Under the pieces are notes generated by a model. That model was not told the DNA's origin, did not search any database, and saw nothing but the letters and a program-made list of their open reading frames with translations. Below, piece by piece: positions 1 through 6,303 of a stretch of 6,748 nt of DNA (within the stretch, counting starts at the first letter, position 1; every line of letters begins with the position of its first letter). The DNA is from JAVEVH01 sp034005145 (lineage in GTDB: Bacteria > Patescibacteriota > Dojkabacteria > SC72). Location: contig JAVEVH010000040.1 in NCBI GenBank assembly GCA_034005145.1, positions 1 to 6,748 of the forward strand, given 5' to 3'. The position numbers and the translations under genes are program-made.

Positions 1-204
1 ATTGTCTGAAAAAGGCATACCAATCTCATCTATAATACTTTCTAATTCATCTTCAGAAAGTAAGATTCTTACCTCTGAGTCTGTACTACCTGATGCACTA
101 TTTAATTTCTCAAATAGTTGGGTACCTGAGAATATAGAGATATCTAAAACAGTTAGTAGCTGTTCTAACTCCTCTCTACTTATTATTAACATACCTCTTT
201 GCAT
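1..204 (-). CDS. Unidentified protein, N-terminal 68 residues (runs off the left edge)
   Basis: The minus strand is open from an ATG at 204 to the window edge, giving 68 residues that begin MQRGMLIISREELEQLL. The C-terminus lies outside the window. I do not recognise the family. The visible part is soluble-looking and acidic: a helix-forming start, a Ser/Gly/Thr-rich linker around residues 36-43, then a helical stretch with LLSEDELESIIDEIG at about 48-62. There is no signal peptide, membrane segment or Cys/His metal motif so far. A second ATG at 192 is possible, but neither start has a proper ribosome-binding site. It begins 18 bases after the csoR stop, the same gap as between csoR and the gene before it, so it is probably the fifth gene of the copper operon. 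The plus-strand frame over the same bases is judged to be its shadow. Confidence 0.6.
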   Translation of the reverse strand, partial: MQRGMLIISREELEQLLTVLDISIFSGTQLFEKLNSASGSTDSEVRILLSEDELESIIDEIGMPFSDN

Positions 205-222
205 ATCTATCTGTATTTAAAA

Positions 223-495
223 TTATTTATTTATTAACTTAGTGACTGTAAGAATCTCCTCTACCATTTGTTCTTTCTTCTTACTTTGCTTTGAAGATAT
301 TGCTGTAGCAAAACAGCTATTTAAATGATTCTCCATTAATATTTGATTAGCAGATTTCAAAAGCCCAATTGCTGCTAGATTTTGTTGCATAATATCTATA
401 CAGTACTGATTATTCTCACCCATTTCTATCATTTTGTCCATCAAGCTTCTTACCTTTTTAAAATTGATAAGAGCTTTTTCTTTTTCTGTATTCAT
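223..495 (-). CDS. csoR: CsoR-family copper-sensing transcriptional repressor
   Basis: This 90-residue all-helical protein has the length of the CsoR/RcnR (DUF156) family, tetrameric repressors that leave their operator when Cu(I) binds. The Cu(I) ligands of the family are present with correct spacing: Cys32 in YCIDIMQQN, His57 in ENHLNSC and Cys61. The 25- and 4-residue intervals equal Cys36-His61-Cys65 of Mycobacterium tuberculosis CsoR, and the Tyr before the first Cys is kept. This points to copper rather than nickel or formaldehyde sensing. The first helix is divergent: the usual R-I-x-G-Q-V-like DNA-contact motif reads KKVRSLMDKM here, without the Gly. It lies 18 bases downstream of the HMA-SafE gene and is the fourth gene of the operon, so it is probably self-regulated through the site at 4184-4203. 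The start at 495 has only AT-rich DNA upstream. Confidence 0.88.
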   Translation of the reverse strand: MNTEKEKALINFKKVRSLMDKMIEMGENNQYCIDIMQQNLAAIGLLKSANQILMENHLNSCFATAISSKQSKKKEQMVEEILTVTKLINK

Positions 496-513
496 TTCTA
501 ATTATATATTAAT

Positions 514-1518
514 TTAAAATATTGGGCGTACAAACCCCATTGATACCAAAGACGAAAAGAAGGTATATATAGCAAAGAAGAGTACAAGAAAGCCAGATGT
601 TCTGAAAAATAGAGATGACCTTGTAGAATTTGCTAATTTATTCGAACCAACAGATATTAAAGCTAATACAGGAAGTGTTCCAAGAGAAAATACAAGCATG
701 ATTAGAGCTCCTTGTATTATATCTCCTGAAGCCATAGCATTAATTTGCATAGACTGAGTAAATCCACAAGGTAAGAAGAATGAAGCAGCTCCTAAGAGTA
801 TAGGGGTAAACATATTTTTCATCTCCTCTGTTTTTAATACTCCTGATGTTAAGCTTTTAGGCATTGTGAATTGTAATTTCTTAAAGAATGGAGATATGTC
901 GAGTAGATTTATAGAGAGTATGAGCATTACCAAAAATAGTATGGCTGTCATTATGAAATAAAAGGTAGGAGTTAATGTAAAGAGTGTCCCTACATATCCC
1001 AAAACTCCTCCTAATACAAAGAATGAAATAATACGAGATATATGAAATATTGTAAGGGGTATATTTTTTGATTTACTCTTAGCATATGTAGAAGAGATTG
1101 AAAGAACTAATCCACCTACTACTGCCATACATGTTGATACCGATGCTATTATTCCGATAAAGAAGACTACTGGGTAGGTTAATGTATTCGCATTAATTAA
1201 GTTTGTTATACCCGCTTTCTGTATTAATACAAAAAGCAGTATGATACCAGTGGCGATTAGAAAGGAAAGGCCTAATTCTTTATAATCTAAATTTTTCTCT
1301 TTCTTTTTCTCATGTACAGTATACCCATTATCTTCGATAACAGAGTTTATCTCTTCTAAAAGTTTAGAGTTCTCTTTCTTCGAATCAAAAGTCACTTTGT
1401 TACTTGAAAGGTCTGCTTTAACATTCTCTATCCCTTTTAGCTTTTCTAATTTTGTTTCTATTAAGGACTCACATGCTTTACAGTGCATACCTTCTACATA
1501 TAACTGCTTGTTCTCCAT
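514..1518 (-). CDS. HMA domain fused to a SafE/DsbD-like membrane protein (putative copper transporter or chaperone)
   Basis: The 334-residue protein starts with a heavy-metal-associated domain (residues about 4-68) carrying the Cu(I) motif GMHCKAC (Cys13, Cys16). A Lys-rich linker (70-80) follows, then about six or seven membrane helices (roughly 81-100, 115-141, 158-178, 185-206, 236-262, 268-291, 306-326). The membrane part resembles the TauE/SafE and DsbD/CcdA-like family: STC at 128-130, a HISR segment at 159-162, and FLPCGFTQSMQINAMASG at about 248-265 with Cys251 and nearby Met residues. The paired membrane Cys could carry electrons, as in CcdA/DsbD, or copper; the fused HMA domain and the neighbours favour copper. 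It sits 4 bases after the ATPase gene and 18 before csoR. Families of this type are annotated 'sulfite exporter TauE/SafE'; sulfite export is unlikely here. The exact transport role is inference. Confidence 0.8.
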   Translation of the reverse strand: MENKQLYVEGMHCKACESLIETKLEKLKGIENVKADLSSNKVTFDSKKENSKLLEEINSVIEDNGYTVHEKKKEKNLDYKELGLSFLIATGIILLFVLIQKAGITNLINANTLTYPVVFFIGIIASVSTCMAVVGGLVLSISSTYAKSKSKNIPLTIFHISRIISFFVLGGVLGYVGTLFTLTPTFYFIMTAILFLVMLILSINLLDISPFFKKLQFTMPKSLTSGVLKTEEMKNMFTPILLGAASFFLPCGFTQSMQINAMASGDIIQGALIMLVFSLGTLPVLALISVGSNKLANSTRSSLFFRTSGFLVLFFAIYTFFSSLVSMGFVRPIF

Positions 1519-1522
1519 CTTA

Positions 1523-3751
1523 TTATATTTTTGCTAATTTTAATCTTAAAGAGTTACTTACAACTGAAACGCTACTAAAAGCCATTGCTAAACCTGCAAA
1601 TACTGGCTCTAAGAGTACACCCAAAAATGGGTAGAGAAGACCTGCTGCTAGAGGAATACCAAGTATATTGTAAAAGAATGCCCAAAAGAGATTCTGTTTT
1701 ATTGTTTTCATTGTTTCTCTTGATAGCTTTAGAGCTTTTGGTAATTTACTAATATCACCTCCAAGTAGTGTTATATCAGAGGATTCAATAGCTATATCTG
1801 TACCGGTAGCCATAGCTACTCCTACATCTGATTGAGCAAGGGCTGGTGCATCATTTATTCCATCTCCAATCATAGCTACAAAGTTTCCTTTGTTTTGTAA
1901 TTTTTTAACAATATTTGCTTTCTCATCAGGTAATACCTCTGCATATACCATATCTATATTAAGTTTCTTAGCAATATTGTTTGCTGTAATTTTATTGTCT
2001 CCAGTAATCATAACTGTATTTATCCCAAGAGAATGGAGAGATTCTATTACCTCTTTACTCTCTTTTTTAATCTGGTCTGCAATAGCTACTATTGCAAGAA
2101 TTTCTTTCTCATTTGAAAGAAGAATAGGGGTCTCTCCTATTTTAGAAAAAGTTTCTAACTCCTTCTCTATGATATCTATTCCCAAATTCTTTATAAACTG
2201 AGGACTACCAACATAATATTTTTTACCTTTAATTGTTCCCTCAACTCCTTTCCCATCTATATTCTTAAAGCTTTTTACCTCTAAAAGTTTTGCTTTCATC
2301 TGTATCCCTTTCTGTTGAATAGCAAAAGCTAGTGGATGATCAGATTGATTTTCAAGAGAGTAGAGTAAGCTTAGAATTTCTTTCTCGTTTTCATTCTTAA
2401 AAAGTATGTTCCTGACTTCCGGTTTTCCCTTTGTTAAGGTTCCTGTTTTATCAAATATTACAGTATCAACTTTGTATAGTTTTTCTAAACTCTCTGCATT
2501 CTTAATTAATATCCCATTTCCAGCTCCCTTACCTACTCCAACAATGATTGCAGTGGGAGTAGCTAATCCTAATGCACAGGGACAGGCTATTACTAATACT
2601 GCAACAAAGGAAGATATCCCATATGTTATTGCTTCATTTAAGGGTATACTTGTTTGACCAATAGCAACCCAAAGTATTAAAGAGAGAATTGCAATTACTA
2701 ATACTGTAGGCACAAATATTCTAGATATTCTATCTACGGTCTTTTGAATTGGAGCTTTACTATTTTGAGCATCTTCAACCATCTTTATTATGGTAGAGAG
2801 CATTGTATCTGAACCAATCTTTGTTGCTTTAAACTTAAAATATCCCTGCTTATTAACAGATCCACTAAAGACTTCTTCATTTACAGTTTTCTCTACAGGA
2901 AGTGGCTCTCCTGTTAAAAGAGAGAGGTCTAAAATTCCCATCCCCTCGATTATTATTCCATCTACAGGAATCTTATTCCCAGCTTTAATAATGAGAATAT
3001 CTCCTAATACAATATCTTCAACAGAGATTCTTTTCTCAACTCCATCTCTTTCTACTAGTGCTGTTTTTGCTTGTAGGTTTAGAAGTTTTTGAATGGCTTC
3101 TCCTGTTTTGAGCTTTGAACGAGCTTCAAGATATTTACCAAGTAATACAAAAGCAATAACTATGATTACAGTATCGTAATATGTTGATTTAATTAACCCC
3201 ATGTCTATACTAAAAGAGGTAGTAAAGAGAACGACAGTACTGTAAATATATGCAGAGATTGTTCCTAATCCTATTAAGGAGTCCATATCGGCACCTTTTC
3301 CTTTAAGAAATCTAAGTAAGCCTTGTACAAAACTTCTACCTAAGTAAAATATTGTAAAAGTGGATATTAGGAAGAGGAATGGATTTAGTATCATCATATC
3401 TATATCAAGAGGAGGTAAGAAAGTAAAATTTTTAGATACAATTTCCCATATCATTAGAAAGAAAAGTAAGAGGGCTATAGGGAGTAATATGTAAAGATTT
3501 CTCTTTTGAATATTGAGTATGTGTAACTTGTCATTATCATTCTCCAAATCAAATTCATACCCTATCTCTCTCATCTGTTTGTTTAATTCTTCTAAAGAAA
3601 TAGCGGAAGTATCATGTGAGAAAGTAGCTTTTTCTGTTGCATAGTTTACTTTCAAATTTCTAATACCCTTGTTTTTAGTAAGAGTATTTTCGATATTAAA
3701 AGCACAGCTAGCACAGTGCATACCTTTTATAGGGATATCTCTTTCTTCCAT
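1523..3751 (-). CDS. copA: Cu(+)-exporting P1B-type ATPase
   Basis: The 742-residue protein is complete and of normal length for a CopA with one N-terminal metal-binding domain. HMA domain: about residues 4-68, motif GMHCASC (Cys13, Cys16). Eight membrane helices follow at roughly 86-103, 120-138, 158-178, 190-206, 346-365, 377-400, 686-706 and 708-730. Catalytic landmarks: TGE at 280-282 (actuator domain), CPC at 390-392 in the sixth helix, phosphorylated Asp434 in DKTGTLT, HP at 472-473 (nucleotide domain), TGDN at 583-586 and GDGINDAP at 629-636. Tyr694-Asn695 in helix 7 and Met723/Ser726-Ser727 in helix 8 complete the Cu(I)-specific IB-1 site, so the substrate is Cu(+) (possibly Ag(+)), pumped out of the cytoplasm using ATP. 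Gaps are 5 bases to the cupredoxin gene before it and 4 to the HMA-SafE gene after it. No catalytic residue is missing. Confidence 0.96.
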   Translation of the reverse strand: MEERDIPIKGMHCASCAFNIENTLTKNKGIRNLKVNYATEKATFSHDTSAISLEELNKQMREIGYEFDLENDNDKLHILNIQKRNLYILLPIALLLFFLMIWEIVSKNFTFLPPLDIDMMILNPFLFLISTFTIFYLGRSFVQGLLRFLKGKGADMDSLIGLGTISAYIYSTVVLFTTSFSIDMGLIKSTYYDTVIIVIAFVLLGKYLEARSKLKTGEAIQKLLNLQAKTALVERDGVEKRISVEDIVLGDILIIKAGNKIPVDGIIIEGMGILDLSLLTGEPLPVEKTVNEEVFSGSVNKQGYFKFKATKIGSDTMLSTIIKMVEDAQNSKAPIQKTVDRISRIFVPTVLVIAILSLILWVAIGQTSIPLNEAITYGISSFVAVLVIACPCALGLATPTAIIVGVGKGAGNGILIKNAESLEKLYKVDTVIFDKTGTLTKGKPEVRNILFKNENEKEILSLLYSLENQSDHPLAFAIQQKGIQMKAKLLEVKSFKNIDGKGVEGTIKGKKYYVGSPQFIKNLGIDIIEKELETFSKIGETPILLSNEKEILAIVAIADQIKKESKEVIESLHSLGINTVMITGDNKITANNIAKKLNIDMVYAEVLPDEKANIVKKLQNKGNFVAMIGDGINDAPALAQSDVGVAMATGTDIAIESSDITLLGGDISKLPKALKLSRETMKTIKQNLFWAFFYNILGIPLAAGLLYPFLGVLLEPVFAGLAMAFSSVSVVSNSLRLKLAKI

Positions 3752-3756
3752 ATCAT

Positions 3757-4161
3757 TTATTCAAAATTAATAGTGAATGTATACATTCCCATACTGCATG
3801 AACCGAATACTTCTTCTCCATTTTTGGGTGTACCTAAATCAAAATCAGTTTCTCCTTCGGCTGGTAATACCTCATTTATATTCATGCTTGGGATTCTAAA
3901 AGATCTCTCACATCCATATGAATTCTCAGAACTCATTCGTAAGATTGTTTGAATATTTGCATCAGCTGTAACAGTTCTTGGTGAATATCCTCCAGTAGTA
4001 GAGGTTATATATATTACCTGAATACCATCTTCCATTCTTACTACATTCTCGTCTTTTTGAGCTTTTACTTCTTTCTCTTGTGATATATTCGGTGAGGATA
4101 TTGCTAACCATATTATTACTCCTACCAAAAGGAGAGATGCTACTGTTAATATAGATTTCAT
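3757..4161 (-). CDS. Membrane-anchored cupredoxin-like copper-binding protein
   Basis: The 134-residue protein has an N-terminal hydrophobic segment (about 5-22) acting as signal anchor or signal peptide, a charged linker (26-45) and a C-terminal domain (about 47-134) resembling the plastocyanin-like Cupredoxin_1/COG4633 group. Supporting motifs are YGCERSFRIPS at 82-92, LPAEGET at 99-105 and FGSCSMGMY at 119-127. Likely Cu ligands are Cys84, Cys122, Met124 and Met126. There is no His in the protein, so a classical blue type-1 site is impossible and a Cu(I) thiol/thioether site is more likely. It probably binds copper on the outer face, accepting it from or passing it to the membrane proteins encoded downstream. 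It is the first gene of the operon. The start at 4161 is chosen because a longer frame from 4227 would begin between the -35 and -10 boxes and place 22 mostly polar residues before the anchor. Confidence 0.82.
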   Translation of the reverse strand: MKSILTVASLLLVGVIIWLAISSPNISQEKEVKAQKDENVVRMEDGIQVIYITSTTGGYSPRTVTADANIQTILRMSSENSYGCERSFRIPSMNINEVLPAEGETDFDLGTPKNGEEVFGSCSMGMYTFTINFE

Positions 4162-4183
4162 AGAAATATGAGTCAAATTATTT

Positions 4184-4203
4184 CCCCCACCTAGGGTGTA
4201 GGT
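4184..4203 (-). promoter_or_regulatory. Putative CsoR operator
   Basis: A G/C-rich block stands out in otherwise AT-rich DNA. On the plus strand it reads CCCCCACCTAGGGTGTAGGT, containing the dyad CACC-TAG-GGTG. On the minus strand the pattern (ACCC, short centre, GGGGG, A-rich flank) resembles the pseudopalindromic C-tract/G-tract operators known for CsoR proteins. It lies directly downstream of the -10 box and covers the expected transcription start, where a bound repressor would block initiation. A CsoR gene lies in the same operon. Binding itself is inferred. Confidence 0.55.
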
Positions 4204-4205
4204 AC

Positions 4206-4234
4206 ATATTATTAATTCTTTCTCCATATGTCAA
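4206..4234 (-). promoter_or_regulatory. Sigma-70-type promoter of the copper operon
   Basis: On the minus strand a perfect -35 box TTGACA (4234-4229) is separated by exactly 17 bases from the -10 box TAATAT (4211-4206, 4 of 6 matches to consensus). Transcription would start near 4199, giving a leader of about 38 bases before the cupredoxin ATG at 4161, without a Shine-Dalgarno site. The expected start falls inside the putative CsoR operator. Confidence 0.7.
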
Positions 4235-4238
4235 CATC

Positions 4239-4267
4239 TTAACATTTGAGAAAAAATCCCTTAAAAT
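4239..4267 (+). promoter_or_regulatory. Sigma-70-type promoter of the PspC/LiaF-like cluster
   Basis: On the plus strand TTAACA (4239-4244, 5 of 6 to consensus) and TAAAAT (4262-4267, 5 of 6) are separated by 17 bases. Transcription would start near 4274, leaving a leader of about 26 bases before the ATG at 4301. A weaker alternative -10, TATAAC at 4279-4284, has no good -35 partner. The -35 box lies 4 bases from the -35 box of the divergent copper promoter. Confidence 0.55.
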
Positions 4268-4300
4268 ATCAAGGTATATATAACTTAAAAATATTTAAAT

Positions 4301-4588
4301 ATGGGAAAGAAACTTTTTAGATCTGAAACCGATAAAATGATAGGGGGAGTATGTGGAGGATTAGCAGAGTACTTTAATATAGATTCAACAATAGTAAGAT
4401 TAATATTTGTACTAATCGTTGTATATGGTGGTACTGGATTGGTACTGTATATAATACTTTGGATAGTAATGCCTACTCAATCTACAATGGATCTTTCTTC
4501 TGAAGAGGTAATGGCAAGTAATGCAAAAGAGATTAAACAGAAGGCTAAAAAGGTTGTAAATGAGGTTAAATCTGATAGTAAGAAATAA
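4301..4588 (+). CDS. PspC-domain small membrane protein
   Basis: The 95-residue protein has a typical PspC domain at about residues 4-60. The signature MIGGVCGGLAEYFNID occupies 13-28, followed by STIVRLIF, a Gly-Gly turn at 43-44 and LYIILWIVMP at 49-58. The hydrophobic region 31-57 forms one or two membrane passes. The tail (66-95) is a Lys/Glu-rich amphipathic helix, probably cytoplasmic. PspC proteins take part in phage-shock and Lia-type envelope-stress responses, sensing or damping membrane damage. No PspA or PspB gene is in the window. It is the first gene of a three-gene plus-strand unit with two LiaF-like genes, so a role in membrane-stress sensing with them is likely. The start at 4301 fits the domain boundary and has only AT-rich sequence before it. 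Confidence 0.92.
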   Translation: MGKKLFRSETDKMIGGVCGGLAEYFNIDSTIVRLIFVLIVVYGGTGLVLYIILWIVMPTQSTMDLSSEEVMASNAKEIKQKAKKVVNEVKSDSKK

Positions 4589-4615
4589 TATATATAATTT
4601 GTTTTAATATCTAAA

Positions 4616-5608
4616 ATGGAAAATAAGAGAAATTACTCTTGGGCAGTATTTCTTGTTCTTGTAGGTATTCTCTTTCTACTAAATACAACAGGTTTGGTTG
4701 GATGGGGTATATGGGAATATATAGTTAGATTCTGGCCTGTAATGATAATACTCCTTGGTATAAAGATAATACTTGGGAATTCAGTTATAGCTAAGACATT
4801 GGAGATAATAATTACTATAATTTTAACAGTAGGAGTATTTGGTTTAGCATATATTCAATACACTGCAAATGGTATTAGCTTTTTACCAAAGAATGTAAAT
4901 GATTGGGTATTAAAGGGAGGTAGTGGTATGTTTAATATAAGTAAGGATAATGTACAAAATGAGATGTCTGTAACCTTTGATGAGTATACAGATATAGAGG
5001 AGAGGGATATTAAGATATATGTAGGAGCAGGTAAAATGAGTATAGAGGAAGATAGCGAAATAGAGGATTACTTTTTTGTTTCTCAAGACTATCCAAGAAT
5101 ATATAAAGATTCAGAGTTAACTAAGAGTGAAAAGGAGGGGGTTTTAAGCTTAGATTTTAAATCTGCATCTCCTAGTAATATTAACCTTTTCCCAAGTGAA
5201 TCTATATATGATATTACTCTTGGACAGCTAGAAATTCCCACTACATTTGATATAGAGATTGGAGCTGGAAGCGGTATGTTAGATCTTCAAACCTTACCAG
5301 TGAATGATTTCTATGCAAAGATAGGAGCTGGAGAATTAGATGCTACCTTTAGTAAATACAGTATCCCATCTGGAGAGATGTTTTTTAATGTAGGTGCTGG
5401 TAAAATGGAGCTTACAATTCCTAGTAGTATAGGGTATATTTTCGAGTATGATTTAGGTGTAGGTAAGATTAATATAGATGGTAAAGATATCTCTGACTTC
5501 TCTACTGGTACTGGTAAATACACATCACCTAACTATGATGAAGCTCAGATAAAGATTACTATGAATGTAAATGTTGGAGTAGGTTCCTTTATCTTAAAGA
5601 GTAATTAA
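4616..5608 (+). CDS. LiaF-like membrane protein with a toastrack-like glycine-rich C-terminal domain
   Basis: The 330-residue protein has an N-terminal LiaI/LiaF-type membrane region with helices at about 8-24, 34-53 and 57-82, including WAVFLVLVGILFLLN and FWPVMIILLGIKIILG. The rest (about 95-330) is predicted beta-strand with a recurring glycine motif: GGSG at 101-104, GAG at 137-139, 216-218, 237-239 and 260-262, and GVG at 281-283 and 321-323, each flanked by hydrophobic/acidic strands. This pattern fits the toastrack/DUF4097-like beta-solenoid domains found with PspC and LiaF. Three helices and the distribution of Lys (N-terminus, 50, 60) put the C-terminal domain outside the cytoplasm. 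The gene starts 27 bases after the PspC gene. It probably senses envelope state or acts as a scaffold; the ligand is unknown. Family assignment is from pattern recognition only. Confidence 0.75.
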   Translation: MENKRNYSWAVFLVLVGILFLLNTTGLVGWGIWEYIVRFWPVMIILLGIKIILGNSVIAKTLEIIITIILTVGVFGLAYIQYTANGISFLPKNVNDWVLKGGSGMFNISKDNVQNEMSVTFDEYTDIEERDIKIYVGAGKMSIEEDSEIEDYFFVSQDYPRIYKDSELTKSEKEGVLSLDFKSASPSNINLFPSESIYDITLGQLEIPTTFDIEIGAGSGMLDLQTLPVNDFYAKIGAGELDATFSKYSIPSGEMFFNVGAGKMELTIPSSIGYIFEYDLGVGKINIDGKDISDFSTGTGKYTSPNYDEAQIKITMNVNVGVGSFILKSN

Positions 5609-5628
5609 TAAATTAAATAAAAGATATT

Positions 5629-6303
5629 ATGAAGATAAATAATAAGTTTCTGTTTGGGGTAATTGTAATATTTGTTGGAATATTACTTTTACTAGAGCAA
5701 GCATCCATATTCCCTTCCTTTAGTAGAATGATATGGAGTGGTATATGGAAATTCTGGCCATTAATATTAATATTTTTAGGTGCAAAATTTCTTAGTGAAA
5801 GGAATAATGTCCCAGGTATAATACTTTTACTTTTAGGTGTAGCATTTCTTTCTTCTAATCTCTTTAGTTGGAACTTCTTTGCAGTCCTATGGCCAATCAT
5901 ATTAATAGCGATAGGTATGTCTATACTTTTGGGAACTGGAGAAACAAAAAAGAAACCAGAGGCAAGTACCTCTTCCAAAGAGTTTCTTTCTGATACTGTA
6001 GTATTTTGGGGATTAGATAGGAAAATTAAATCTCAAGATTTTAAAGGTGGTGAATTTAATGTAGCTTTTGGTGGATTACAATTAGATCTAAGAGATGCAA
6101 AGATTGCAAAAGGTGGAGCTAAGGTACATATTAATTGTGCATTTGGTGGAGTAGAGGTATTTGTTCCTAAGGATTGTAGAGTTAAGACAAAGGGCTCTGG
6201 AGTATTTGGTGCATGGGAGCCTAAGGTAGAGGATAGGAAGGTAGATAGCCCTGTATTAGAAATTACAGGTGGAGTTATGTTTGGAGGTGTAGAGATTAAG
6301 TAA
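5629..6303 (+). CDS. LiaF-like four-helix membrane protein with cytoplasmic C-terminal domain
   Basis: The 224-residue protein has four predicted membrane helices (about 8-23, 39-53, 61-78, 82-101) of the LiaF-TM type. Each hairpin carries the FWP-L-I-L-I-F-L-G or LWPIILIAIG pattern. A KKK-containing linker (107-118) leads to a C-terminal domain (about 120-224) with VVFWGLDRK at 124-132, FGG at 147-149, 172-174 and 218-220, and GVFGAWEPK at 191-199, characteristic of LiaF/DUF2154-type domains. Four helices and the KKK after the last one place this domain in the cytoplasm. In Firmicutes LiaF inhibits the LiaS kinase; no kinase or response regulator is visible here, so the partner is unknown. 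It starts 20 bases after the previous gene and its stop overlaps the stop of the convergent gene by 8 bases. Confidence 0.83.
   Translation: MKINNKFLFGVIVIFVGILLLLEQASIFPSFSRMIWSGIWKFWPLILIFLGAKFLSERNNVPGIILLLLGVAFLSSNLFSWNFFAVLWPIILIAIGMSILLGTGETKKKPEASTSSKEFLSDTVVFWGLDRKIKSQDFKGGEFNVAFGGLQLDLRDAKIAKGGAKVHINCAFGGVEVFVPKDCRVKTKGSGVFGAWEPKVEDRKVDSPVLEITGGVMFGGVEIK

Noticed and set aside
2..220. Plus-strand open frame at the left edge
   Set aside because: Ser-rich, low-complexity translation typical of the complement of a coding strand; the minus-strand frame over the same bases looks like a real protein and fits the operon.
2557..2570. Inverted repeat CTACTCC / GGAGTAG around 2530-2563 as a possible regulatory hairpin
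   Set aside because: It lies within the conserved CPC-region coding sequence of copA, has a long loop and no T-run, so chance or codon constraint explains it.
1890..3092. Several plus-strand open frames opposite copA
   Set aside because: They are antisense to conserved ATPase motifs; hydrophobic or Ser/Pro-rich translations are shadows of the coding strand.
3757..4227. Longer version of the cupredoxin-like gene starting at 4227 (156 residues)
   Set aside because: That ATG lies between the -35 and -10 boxes of the operon promoter and would add 22 mostly polar residues before the membrane anchor; the ATG at 4161 gives a normal anchor start.
4162..4300. Riboswitch or structured leader in the divergent intergenic region
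   Set aside because: Predicted leaders are only about 26 and 38 bases, too short for a known riboswitch; the one G/C-rich element is better explained as a repressor site.
514..5608. Alternative genetic code with TGA read as an amino acid
   Set aside because: All long genes are full length under the standard code, Trp uses TGG and every stop seen is TAA; nothing requires recoding.
5613..5978. Minus-strand open frame inside the second LiaF-like gene
   Set aside because: It is antisense to a clearly recognised membrane protein and its translation has no recognisable domain.
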